Positions 33,870 through 43,192 of a DNA stretch of 64,000 bases are shown piece after piece; within the stretch, counting starts at the first letter, position 1; every line of letters starts with the position of its first letter. The position numbers were made by a program, and so were the translations under genes. The DNA comes from Rhodobacterales bacterium HKCCE3408 (lineage in GTDB: Bacteria; Pseudomonadota; Alphaproteobacteria; Rhodobacterales; Rhodobacteraceae), in assembly GCA_015689705.1 (NCBI GenBank), contig WVSN01000001.1:62001-126000 (forward strand), in the 5' to 3' direction. The notes under the pieces were generated by a model that had not been told where the DNA came from, did not search any database, and was given only the letters and a program-made list of their open reading frames with translations.

Positions 33870-34565
33870 TCAGGTGTCGGCGCAGCGGCGCGCGAGCTCG
33901 GCGGCGTAGAAGTCGGTCAGTGTCTGGCCGGGTTCGGGGTCGAACCGGCCTGCAGCCTCGGCCCGCCGGATCCGGTCGAGGCGGAACATCCGGAAGGCCC
34001 GGCGCAGTTCGCACCATGCGACCAGCGTCCAGACCTGCCCCCAGTACCAGAGCCCGAGCGGCCGCACCGCCCGCGTCGTCCGGTGGCCGGCCTCGTCGGT
34101 GTAGTCCATCTCGATGCGCAGGCTGTCGTTCACCGCCGCTTCGAGCCGGTCGATCACCGCGCGCACCTCGTCGGTCATGTCGGGCTTGGCGATGGCGTGG
34201 ACGGACACGCCCTCGGCCCGGTCGCGCAGCGCGTCGGGCAGGACCGAGGTGATCTTTTCCAGCGCACTTTCCGCCCCGCGCGCCATCCCCGCGCCGCCCC
34301 AGGCGCGCACCATGCGTGCGCCGGTCGTCAGCGCGACGATCTCCTCGGCGGTGAACATCAGCGGCGGCAGGTCGTAGCCCGCCCGCATGACGTAGCCGAC
34401 CCCGGCCTCGCCATCGATCGGCAGGCCGGACTTCATCAGGTCGGCGACATCGCGATAGATCGTCCGCTCCGACACTTCGAGCCGTTCGGCGAGGTCCCGG
34501 GCCCGCGTCAGCCGGCCGGTGCGCAGGGTCTGGACGATCTGGAAGAGGCGGTCGGCGCGGCGCAT
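33870..34565 (-). CDS. WYL-domain (YafY-type) transcriptional regulator
   Basis: The 231-residue protein has an N-terminal HTH_11 domain (MRRADRLFQIVQTLRTGRLTRARDLAERLEVSERTIYRDVADL) and a WYL ligand-binding domain (RAVRPLGLWYWGQVWTLVAWCELRRAFRMFRLDRI, about residues 165-199). YafY-type regulators usually control adjacent small enzymes, often as repressors, and respond to unknown ligands. It lies about 45 bp downstream of the VOC gene on the same strand, so the two likely form one unit whose control region holds tandem palindromes. Confidence 0.92.
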   Translation of the reverse strand: MRRADRLFQIVQTLRTGRLTRARDLAERLEVSERTIYRDVADLMKSGLPIDGEAGVGYVMRAGYDLPPLMFTAEEIVALTTGARMVRAWGGAGMARGAESALEKITSVLPDALRDRAEGVSVHAIAKPDMTDEVRAVIDRLEAAVNDSLRIEMDYTDEAGHRTTRAVRPLGLWYWGQVWTLVAWCELRRAFRMFRLDRIRRAEAAGRFDPEPGQTLTDFYAAELARRCADT

Positions 34566-34610
34566 GGCAGGAGGATAGGCCGGCCCCGCGTGAGGAGCCA
34601 GCCGGTCGGC

Positions 34611-34982
34611 TCAGGCCGACATGCGGAAGAAGCCGATGGAATTCCCGTCCGGGTCGCGCCCGTAGAAGAACGCCCCCATCGGCAGCGGGATGTCCGGGCT
34701 CTCGGCCTTGCCGCCCGCGGCCTCGACGCGCTTGCGCGTCTCCTCGAGGCTGACCGAGGCGGCAAGGTGGATCGTCGGCCCGTTTTCAGACGGCTTGCCC
34801 GGATAGAGATGTCCTGCGACGCCGTTCTCGGGCTGAGTCTTGAACACCGCCATAGGGTTCGGACCGGAGGTGTCGACGGTAAGATCCTGGTCGAGCACGG
34901 TATTGTAGAAGGCAATCGCGCGGTCGAGGTCGGTCACCGGGATCTCGAACCAGACGATCGCGTTTTCGGGAAGATTTGCCAT
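34611..34982 (-). CDS. VOC family (glyoxalase/dioxygenase superfamily) protein
   Basis: The 123-residue protein has paired beta-alpha-beta-beta-beta modules: IVWFEIPVTDLDRAIAFYNTVL at the N-terminus and FFYGRDPDGNSIGFF at the C-terminus. These are typical of the YafY-associated VOC proteins related to PhnB and bleomycin-resistance proteins. It could bind metal and act on a small electrophile, or bind a ligand; the reaction is unknown. AGGAGAG lies 4 nt before the ATG at 34982. It is the first gene of the VOC-WYL unit. Confidence 0.9.
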   Translation of the reverse strand: MANLPENAIVWFEIPVTDLDRAIAFYNTVLDQDLTVDTSGPNPMAVFKTQPENGVAGHLYPGKPSENGPTIHLAASVSLEETRKRVEAAGGKAESPDIPLPMGAFFYGRDPDGNSIGFFRMSA

Positions 34983-35030
34983 GAGTCTCTCCTGGGCAGT
35001 CAGTTGCGGTGAGAGCATCATCGCACGGGC

Positions 35031-35054
35031 CTGCTGACAGCATTGTGTCAGCAG
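35031..35054. promoter_or_regulatory. Palindromic operator candidate 1 (upstream of the VOC-WYL unit)
   Basis: Perfect 9-bp inverted repeat CTGCTGACA-N6-TGTCAGCAG, about 50 bp upstream of the VOC start. A second CTGACA-N6-TGTCAG copy lies 34 bp away (centre to centre). It is probably bound by the WYL regulator encoded two genes downstream; this is inferred from position and repetition. Confidence 0.6.
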
Positions 35055-35067
35055 ATGGCAGTAGTTC

Positions 35068-35085
35068 CTGACAGCCTTTTGTCAG
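35068..35085. promoter_or_regulatory. Palindromic operator candidate 2
   Basis: CTGACA-N6-TGTCAG, with the same arms and spacing as the core of the first palindrome. The last bases include the stop codon of the upstream SDR gene. Two phased copies suggest cooperative binding. Confidence 0.6.
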
Positions 35086-35777
35086 TAGCGTTCGACCCAC
35101 GGGCGAAGCGTCAGTTCGTCCGTCCAGGCGGACCGGTGCTGGTCGATCAGCCTCAGGTATTCGCCTGCGATCGCGTCGGGATCGAGCATCTTGTCGGTCC
35201 CGTCATCCTCGCGCCCGGAGCGTTCTGGATTGGCGATCCCGCCATCGATGTTGATCCAGGCGACATGGATGCCCTGCGGCGCCAGTTCCCGCGCCATCGA
35301 CTGGGCAAGACCCCGTTGCGCGAACTTGCCCATGGCGAACGGCGCCGAGTGGGGGAAGCCCTTCACGCCGGCAGAGGCGCCGGTGAACAGGATCGTGCCG
35401 CGCCGTCCGTTCTCGGGCTCGACCGTCAGCATCCTGCGTGCCGCCTCGCGTCCCAGGAGAAAGGCGCCGAAGGCGGTAACCTCGACCGCGCGCCGGACCT
35501 CTTCGGGGTCGAGTTCGGCCACCGGTCCGCGCAGACGCGCCGAGGGGTTGTAGACCGCGACGCGGGGCGCCTCGGGCAGGCCATCGACGAGCGCTGCCAT
35601 GGCGGCCGGGTCGGTCGCGTCCATCGACACGCGCGCGGCGCCCGTCTCGGCCGCGAGGCCGTCGAGCTTGCCGGTATCCCGCGCTGCCAGCGTGACGTGA
35701 TACCCCGCTTTCGACAGCGCGCGCGCGAGCGAGGCGGACAGCCCCGAGCCCGCTCCGACGACGACGGCTTCGCTCAT
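35082..35777 (-). CDS. SDR family protein with Phe in place of the catalytic Tyr (SDR_c10-like)
   Basis: The 231-residue short-chain dehydrogenase/reductase-like protein has an atypical glycine motif GAGSGLS (residues 8-14), the NPSA segment replacing NNAG, Ser135 in FTGASAG, and FAMGK (Phe147, Lys151) where classical SDRs have YxxxK. Loss of the Tyr while keeping the Lys is a described feature of the SDR_c10 subgroup, so it may not be a normal oxidoreductase. The ATG at 35777 overlaps the stop of the DUF1285 gene (ATGA), so the two are co-translated. Confidence 0.85.
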   Translation of the reverse strand: MSEAVVVGAGSGLSASLARALSKAGYHVTLAARDTGKLDGLAAETGAARVSMDATDPAAMAALVDGLPEAPRVAVYNPSARLRGPVAELDPEEVRRAVEVTAFGAFLLGREAARRMLTVEPENGRRGTILFTGASAGVKGFPHSAPFAMGKFAQRGLAQSMARELAPQGIHVAWINIDGGIANPERSGREDDGTDKMLDPDAIAGEYLRLIDQHRSAWTDELTLRPWVERY

Positions 35778-36385
35778 GACCTGCACTCCATCAGTTCGGA
35801 AACGGGGATGAAGGGGAAGAACGCTCCGCCGGCCCAGACCCCGAACCAGTCGCGGCCTTCGTGCCGGTGCGCTTCACCGAGATCGACAAGGCGGTAGAAG
35901 CTCTTGCGGTCGATCAGCGCCTCCATGCCGGCGCGGACATGGACGTAGGGCGAAGGTTCGCCGGTTGCGTCGCGGACGACCCGAATCGGGTTGTCCGGTC
36001 CGGCGATCACGGTGTCGCCGACATTGGTCGTGAAGGTGATGACCTGTGCCTCGCCTTCGCCGGCTGCCTCGAAATCCTGCGCCACGAACGGGGCGTCCTC
36101 GACCCGGATCCCGACCTTTTCCACCGGCGTGACAAGGAAATATTTACCATCTTCCTTCTTCAATATGGTTGAGAACAGTCGAACCAGGGGCGCGCGGCCG
36201 ATGGGTGTGCCGTTGTAGAACCAGGTCCCGTCCCGGCGGATCTCCATGTCGAGATCGCCGCAGAACGGCGGGTCCCACAGGTGCACGGGTGGCAGTTTTC
36301 CGGCCTTGCCGGCCTGTTTCGCAGCCGCCAGCAGGGACTCCGGGGTCGGTGTCACAACGTTGTGTCCGGTTTCGCCTTTTCTCAT
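35774..36385 (-). CDS. DUF1285 domain-containing protein
   Basis: The 203-residue protein has the DUF1285 signature: a CGDLDMEIRRDGTWFYNGTPIGRAPLVRLFSTIL stretch (about residues 42-75), then YFLVTPVEKVGIRVEDAPF. The function is unknown; the fold consists of PH-like domains. DUF1285 genes are regularly found divergent from or beside MoxR/DUF58/DUF4159 operons in alphaproteobacteria, as here (62 bp from the moxR-like ATG). This suggests a shared envelope-related role. Confidence 0.92.
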   Translation of the reverse strand: MRKGETGHNVVTPTPESLLAAAKQAGKAGKLPPVHLWDPPFCGDLDMEIRRDGTWFYNGTPIGRAPLVRLFSTILKKEDGKYFLVTPVEKVGIRVEDAPFVAQDFEAAGEGEAQVITFTTNVGDTVIAGPDNPIRVVRDATGEPSPYVHVRAGMEALIDRKSFYRLVDLGEAHRHEGRDWFGVWAGGAFFPFIPVSELMECRS

Positions 36386-36447
36386 TTGTGGTCGCGTTCT
36401 TTGTCCGGTTTACTTCGTCCAACATAGTCACTCCTTGGAGCATCGCC

Positions 36448-37451
<1,004 letters not shown>

Positions 37452-37455
<4 letters not shown>

Positions 37456-38354
37456 GCGATACCTCCCTTCACACGCCGGAAACGCTTCGGTCCCGTTCCG
37501 AAGCGGTCGCCGGCACGCTGCCCGCGCTCCTCGCCGACGCGCAGCACCTCGCCCAGGTCGTTCTCTTGGGCGAGCATGGCCGCAAGCGATCCGGCACGGG
37601 TGACGAGTTCTGGCAGTACCGCCCGGCGGAACAGGGCGATAGCTACCGCTCGGTCGACTGGCGCCGGTCGGCCCGCGCCGACAGCCACTTCGTGCGCCAG
37701 ACCGAATGGCAGGCCGCGCAGACGGTGATGATCGGCGTCGATGACGCGAATTCCATGACCTATACCGGCGCCGCGAAGGGCCGTGCCGCGCGGCCGTCGA
37801 AGCTGCGTCGCGCCCAGACGCTCGCCATGGCGACCGCGATCCTTGCCGTCCGCGGCGGTGAGCGGGTCGGGCTGATGAACCTGAACGAGCCGCCGCGCGG
37901 CGGTCAGGCGCAGCTCATGCGGCTCGCGCAGGCTCTGATGGATCACGAAGACCGCCCCGAATACGGTGAACCAAAGCCGAAATTCATGCCCGAGGGCGCG
38001 CGTGCCGTCCTGATCTCCGACTTTCTCGGCTCGCCCGAAGCGGTCGAGACGATGATGGGCCAGGCCGCCGATCGCGGTGTCCGCGGTGCAATCCTTCATA
38101 TCCTCGACCCGGATGAAGAGGCGTTTCCGTTCGACGGCCGCACCGTGTTCGAGAGCATGGGCGGCGCGATGCGGTTCGAGACGCTGAAGGCCGGCGGCCT
38201 TAAACAGGCCTATCTCGACCGGCTCCGCTGGCGGAAAGACCGGCTCAAGCAGGCCGCACGCCGCACCGGGTGGCGCTACAGCCTGCATCATACCAACGGC
38301 CCGGCCGAGCCGGTGCTGCTCTGGCTCTACAAGTCGCTCGAGCGGGTGCGCTGA
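37452..38354 (+). CDS. DUF58 domain-containing protein
   Basis: The 300-residue protein has the DUF58 core GRKRSGTGDEFWQYRPAEQGDSYRSVDWRRSARADS (about residues 43-78), then a VWA-like fold (MIGVDDANSMTY) with a degenerate MIDAS. DUF58 proteins work with MoxR ATPases. It appears to start at a TTG that overlaps the MoxR stop (TTGA), a rare start codon implying low, coupled translation. Its stop overlaps the next ATG by one base. Confidence 0.92.
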
Positions 38355-41119
38355 TGTTCGCGAACCTCGCCTTCACGACGCCCGCGCTCCTGATCGCGCT
38401 GATCGCCCTGCCGGTGCTCTGGTGGCTTCTGCGTGCGGTCCCGCCAGCGCCGATCCGCCGTCGCTTTCCCGGCATCGCGCTGCTTCTGGGCCTGAAGGAT
38501 GAGGACAGCGAAAGCGACAAGACACCGTGGTGGCTGCTGCTTCTGCGGATGCTCGCCGTCGCGGCGGCCATCATCGGCTTTGCCGGCCCGATCCTGAACC
38601 CGCAGGACCGGCGCGAGGGCGACGGACCGCTCCTGATCGTGATGGACGCCTCATGGGCCTCGGCCCGGGACTGGCAACAGCGGACCGAACGGGCGGAGCT
38701 TCTGCTGCGCGAGGCCGACCGCCGCGGCCGCACTGTGGCGCTCGTCGAACTGACCGACCTGCCGGGGGGTGAGCTGGCCTTCCGCACCGCCGCGGGCGAT
38801 CTCGCGCGGCTGCCGAACCTCGAACCCGCGCCTTACGCGCCGGACATGGACGCGGCCCGGGAATGGGCGCGCAGTCTGCCGGACGGCATCGAGGTCTTCT
38901 GGTTCTCCGACGGCCTCGACCGGCCGGGCCGCGACGATCTTCTCGAGGCTTTCGCCGATTTGGGGCCGGTCGCCGTGTTCGAAGGCGCGCGCGACATCCT
39001 CGCGCTTTACCCGCCCCGCTTCGAGGACGGCGCGGTGACGGTCGCGGCAGAACGGCTCGGCGGCACCGCACCGCGCGAAATCACGGTCATCGCGCACGGG
39101 CTCGACCCGGCTGGCATCCCGCGCGACCTGGCCGAGGAAATCCTGACCTTCGAGGCCGGTTCGAACCGCGCCGAGGCCGCGCTCGACCTCCCGCCCGAAA
39201 TCCGCAACCGCGTGACCCGGTTCGAGATCGCGGGAGAACGCAGCGCGGGGGCCGTCTCGCTCGCCGATGACGGTCTGCAACGGCGCGAAGTCGCGCTGAT
39301 CTCCGGCCAGGCCGAGCGCGAAGGCCAGCAGCTGCTGTCGCCGCTGCACTACCTGCGCCAGGCGCTCGAGCCGACCGCCGACCTGATCGAAGGACAGCTC
39401 TCGGACATCCTGCTCGCCGCACCCGATGTCATCATCCTCGCCGATGTCGCGCAGCTCGCGCCCGAGGAGCAGGAGGAGATGGTCGCCTGGGTCGAGAACG
39501 GCGGGCTTCTGGTGCGCTTCGCCGGCCCGCGGCTCGCCGCGTCGGACGTCGCCCGCGCCGATCACGGCCCGCTCATGCCGGTGCGGCTGCGCGAAGGCGG
39601 CCGGTCGGTCGGCGGGGCCATGTCCTGGGGTGAACCCAAGGCGCTGAGCCCGTTCCCCGAGACCTCACCCTTCTACGGCCTGACGATTCCCGATGATGTC
39701 CGGGTCGAAAGCCAGGTCCTGGCGCAGCCCGATCCGGAACTGGCCGACCGCACGATCGCCAGCCTCGCCGACGGCACGCCGCTCGTGACCCGCGCGTCCG
39801 TCGGGCAGGGCTCGGTCGTGCTGTTCCACGTCACCGCGAATGCCGAATGGTCGACGCTGCCGCTCTCGGGCCTCTTCGTCCAGATGCTCGAACGTCTTGC
39901 GATCTCGGCCCGGCCGGTTGTCCAGACCGCCGCCGATCTCGCCGGCACGACCTGGGAGGCGGAGGAGGTGCTCGACGGCTTCGGAACCCTCCGCGAAGCC
40001 GGCGAAATGGCCGGCGTTTCCGGCGAGGATCTGGCCGAAGCACCGCTCTCGGCCGACCTGCCGCCGGGGCTCTATGCCGGGCAGGACCGCCGCATCGCGC
40101 GCAATGTCATCGACGCCGAAACCTCACTAGTCGCCACGAACTGGCCCGCCGACCTGCCGGTCGAAGGGATGCGGGCGATCACGCCGACCGACCTGATGCC
40201 GCCGTTCCTGACCGCGGCGATCCTGCTGATGATGCTCGACATTCTCGCCGCTCTCTGGATCTCGGGCCGGCTGGCGCGGCCCGGTCCATCGGCCGCAATC
40301 ATCGCCATTGCCCTCATGACCGCGCCGCAGGCCCATGCGCAGGACAGCGGCCTGTCGCCTGCCGATGAACTGGCGCTCATCGCGACATCCGAAGTGACGC
40401 TCGCCTATGTCGTCACGGGCGATAACCGCGTCGACGATGTCAGCCGCGCGGGGCTCGCCGGGCTGACGCAGACGCTCTGGCAACGCACCTCGGTCGAGCC
40501 CGCGCCGCCCATTGGCGTCGACCTCGAAACCGACGAACTCGCGTTCTTCCCGATGCTCTACTGGCCGATCACGCCGGACCAGCCGACGCCCTCGGCCGCC
40601 GCCTACACCCGGCTCAACGCCTATCTTCGGTCGGGCGGGATGATCGTCTTCGACACCCGCGACGCCGATATCGGCGGCTTCGGATCGGCCACGCCCGCCG
40701 GCCGCCGCCTGCGGGAGATCGCCCGCCCTCTGGATATTCCGCCGCTCGAACCGGTGCCGTCGGACCACGTGCTGACCCGGACCTTCTATCTTCTGCAGGA
40801 TTTCCCGGGCCGCTACACCAGCCGCGACGTCTGGGTCGAGGCCGCGCCGCCGGACGCCGAGGTCGTCGAGGGGATGCCCTTCCGTAACCTCAACGACGGC
40901 GTGACGCCGGTGGTCATCGGCGGCAACGACTGGGCCGCGGCCTGGGCGATCGACAGCTCCGGACGCCCGCTCTTTCCTGTCGGCACGGGGCTGACCGGCG
41001 AACGCCAGCGCGAAATCGCGATGCGCTTCGGCGTGAACCTCATGATGCACGTGCTCACCGGCAACTACAAATCCGACCAGGTCCATGTTCCGGCCCTGCT
41101 CGACCGCCTGGGGCAGTAA
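38354..41119 (+). CDS. DUF4159 membrane protein with BatA-type N-terminus
   Basis: The 921-residue protein begins with the aerotolerance-regulator N-terminal (BatA) domain: LAFTTPALLIALIALPVLWWLLRAVPP, a second helix near residues 57-77 and a VWA-like region (LLIVMDASWASARDW). Further hydrophobic helices near residues 620-660 lead to the C-terminal DUF4159 domain (about 690-910; YVVTGDNRVDDVSRAGLAGL, FPMLYWPI). The N-terminal part and DUF4159 flank the membrane. It is the large structural member of the MoxR operon. The biochemical role is unknown; an envelope or macromolecular-complex assembly role is assumed. Confidence 0.9.
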   Translation: MFANLAFTTPALLIALIALPVLWWLLRAVPPAPIRRRFPGIALLLGLKDEDSESDKTPWWLLLLRMLAVAAAIIGFAGPILNPQDRREGDGPLLIVMDASWASARDWQQRTERAELLLREADRRGRTVALVELTDLPGGELAFRTAAGDLARLPNLEPAPYAPDMDAAREWARSLPDGIEVFWFSDGLDRPGRDDLLEAFADLGPVAVFEGARDILALYPPRFEDGAVTVAAERLGGTAPREITVIAHGLDPAGIPRDLAEEILTFEAGSNRAEAALDLPPEIRNRVTRFEIAGERSAGAVSLADDGLQRREVALISGQAEREGQQLLSPLHYLRQALEPTADLIEGQLSDILLAAPDVIILADVAQLAPEEQEEMVAWVENGGLLVRFAGPRLAASDVARADHGPLMPVRLREGGRSVGGAMSWGEPKALSPFPETSPFYGLTIPDDVRVESQVLAQPDPELADRTIASLADGTPLVTRASVGQGSVVLFHVTANAEWSTLPLSGLFVQMLERLAISARPVVQTAADLAGTTWEAEEVLDGFGTLREAGEMAGVSGEDLAEAPLSADLPPGLYAGQDRRIARNVIDAETSLVATNWPADLPVEGMRAITPTDLMPPFLTAAILLMMLDILAALWISGRLARPGPSAAIIAIALMTAPQAHAQDSGLSPADELALIATSEVTLAYVVTGDNRVDDVSRAGLAGLTQTLWQRTSVEPAPPIGVDLETDELAFFPMLYWPITPDQPTPSAAAYTRLNAYLRSGGMIVFDTRDADIGGFGSATPAGRRLREIARPLDIPPLEPVPSDHVLTRTFYLLQDFPGRYTSRDVWVEAAPPDAEVVEGMPFRNLNDGVTPVVIGGNDWAAAWAIDSSGRPLFPVGTGLTGERQREIAMRFGVNLMMHVLTGNYKSDQVHVPALLDRLGQ

Positions 41120-43192
41120 ATGGATTTCGCGCAGGCCATCCTCTTCGACCCGCTTCTGCCCTGGCCGGTCGTGGCCTCGATCGCCGCGCTCGCCACGGCG
41201 ATGGTCGCGCTGGCCTTCTGGCGCGGGCTGACGGGCTGGTGGCTACGGTTCCTGGGCTTCGCCGCGCTTCTCATCGCGCTCGCCAATCCCGCGCTTCAGC
41301 AGGAGGAGCGGGAGCCGCTGACCGATATCGTGCTGATGGTCGTCGACGACAGTTCGAGCCAGCGCATCGCCGGCCGCCCCGACCAGACGGACGCCGCCGT
41401 GGCCGAGGTCGAGACCGAGGTCTCGCGCCTCGGCATGGAGCTTCGCACCACCCGCGTGGGCGACGGCGAGGACAATACCGGCACGCTCCTGATGCGGGCC
41501 CTGTCCGAAATGCTGGCCGAGGCGCCGCGCGCCCGGATCGCCGGCGCCATTCTCGTGACGGACGGCCAGCTTCACGACGCCGGGCTCGCGCCCGATCTGC
41601 CCGCGCCGCTCCACGCCCTGCTGACCGGAGAACCCGACGACTGGGACCGACGGCTGCTGGTCCAGAACGCACCGGCCTTCGCCATCCTCGACGAGGAGTT
41701 CCGCCTCACGCTGAGGATCGAGAACCAGGGCGCCGTGCCCGAGGCCGAAACCGGCTCGGCCGAACTGCGCGTCGCCATCGATGGCGGCGATCCCTTCTCG
41801 GTCCGCGTGCCGGTCGGCGAGGAGGTGACCGTTCCGCTGACACTCCGCCATGCCGGTCGCAACATCATCCAGTTCTCGGTTCCCGAGGCCGAGGGCGAGC
41901 TGACGGGCCGCAACAACGAGGCCGTGGTTTCGATCAATGGCGTGCGCGACCGCCTGTCGGTCCTGCTGGTCTCGGGCGAGCCGCATCCGGGCCAGCGCAC
42001 CTGGCGCAACCTGCTGAAATCCGACCCTTCGGTCGACCTCGTGCATTTCACGATCCTGCGCCCGCCCGACAAACAGGACGGCGTGCCGGTCACGGAGCTT
42101 TCGCTCATCGCCTTCCCGACGCGCGAGCTGTTCATGGAGGCGATCGACGATTTCGACCTGATCATCTTCGACCGCTACCGCCGCCGCGGCATCCTGCCGA
42201 TGATCTACCTCGACAACGTCCGCCGCTATGTCGAGGAGGGCGGGGCGCTGCTCGTCGCGGCCGGGCCCGACTATGCCAGCGCCGACTCGCTCTACCGCAC
42301 GCCGCTCTCGACCATCCTGCCGGGCGAGCCGACCGCCCGCGTGATCGAGACGCCTTTCCTGCCGATGATCTCCGATCTCGGTGAGCGTCACCCGGTGACT
42401 ACCGGGCTCGAAGCCGCGCATCCCCCGCTCGAAGGCTCCGACCAGCCCTGGGGCCGCTGGTTCCGGCTGATCGAGGTGAACGACCGCGGAGGCCAGACGG
42501 TGATGACGGGCGCGAACGGCGCGCCTCTCCTGACGCTTGACCGCGTCGGGCAGGGACGCGTCGCGCTTCTCGCCTCCGACCATGCGTGGCTGTGGGATCG
42601 TGGTTACGAGGGCGGCGGTCCGCAGCTCGAGATGCTGCGGCGGCTGGCGCACTGGATGATGGGCGAGCCGGATCTCGAGGAAGAGGCGCTGGTCGCCGAA
42701 AGCGACGGCCAGACCATCACCGTGACCCGGCGCACTCTGTCCGAAGAGGTCGGTCCGGTCACGGCCACCGCGCCCGACGGGACCGAGCGCGAACTGATCC
42801 TCGAAGAGCGCGCGCCGGGCCGCTTCGTCGCCGATATCGAGGCCGCCGAACAGGGGCTCTGGCGCTTCGCCGAGGACGACCGCGAGACGGTGATCGCACT
42901 CGGCCCCGCGTCGCCGCGGGAATTCGAACAGACCATCGCCTCGGGCGAGCGGCTGGAGCCGCTGACCGATCTCCGCCGCGGCGGACTGATCCCGATCTCC
43001 GACGGTCTGCCCGACATTCGCCGTGTGGGCGAGGGGCGGAACGCCTCGGGCTCGGGCTGGATCGGCCTGACCCCGCGAAACGCCTACCTGACGGTCGATG
43101 TGACCGTGACGCCGCTGATCCGGCCGTGGCTGTTCCTGCTGCTCGCCGCCGGCCTGATGCTCGGCGCCTGGCTGCGCGAGGGGCAGCGCTAG
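41120..43192 (+). CDS. Large membrane protein of the MoxR/DUF4159 operon (VWA and glutamine-amidotransferase-like)
   Basis: The 690-residue protein has two N-terminal membrane helices (about residues 15-60), a VWA-like domain whose MIDAS motif reads VVDDSSSQR (a normal MIDAS is DxSxS), a beta-rich domain (about 190-275) and a class I glutamine amidotransferase-like region (LSVLLVSGEPHPGQRTWRNLLKS; GGALLVAAGPDY; VALLASDHAWLWDRG). A C-terminal helix (about 668-685) follows. The expected Cys nucleophile of active amidotransferases is not apparent. The ATG directly follows the previous stop, and the stop overlaps the convergent TPR gene. Confidence 0.8.
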   Translation: MDFAQAILFDPLLPWPVVASIAALATAMVALAFWRGLTGWWLRFLGFAALLIALANPALQQEEREPLTDIVLMVVDDSSSQRIAGRPDQTDAAVAEVETEVSRLGMELRTTRVGDGEDNTGTLLMRALSEMLAEAPRARIAGAILVTDGQLHDAGLAPDLPAPLHALLTGEPDDWDRRLLVQNAPAFAILDEEFRLTLRIENQGAVPEAETGSAELRVAIDGGDPFSVRVPVGEEVTVPLTLRHAGRNIIQFSVPEAEGELTGRNNEAVVSINGVRDRLSVLLVSGEPHPGQRTWRNLLKSDPSVDLVHFTILRPPDKQDGVPVTELSLIAFPTRELFMEAIDDFDLIIFDRYRRRGILPMIYLDNVRRYVEEGGALLVAAGPDYASADSLYRTPLSTILPGEPTARVIETPFLPMISDLGERHPVTTGLEAAHPPLEGSDQPWGRWFRLIEVNDRGGQTVMTGANGAPLLTLDRVGQGRVALLASDHAWLWDRGYEGGGPQLEMLRRLAHWMMGEPDLEEEALVAESDGQTITVTRRTLSEEVGPVTATAPDGTERELILEERAPGRFVADIEAAEQGLWRFAEDDRETVIALGPASPREFEQTIASGERLEPLTDLRRGGLIPISDGLPDIRRVGEGRNASGSGWIGLTPRNAYLTVDVTVTPLIRPWLFLLLAAGLMLGAWLREGQR

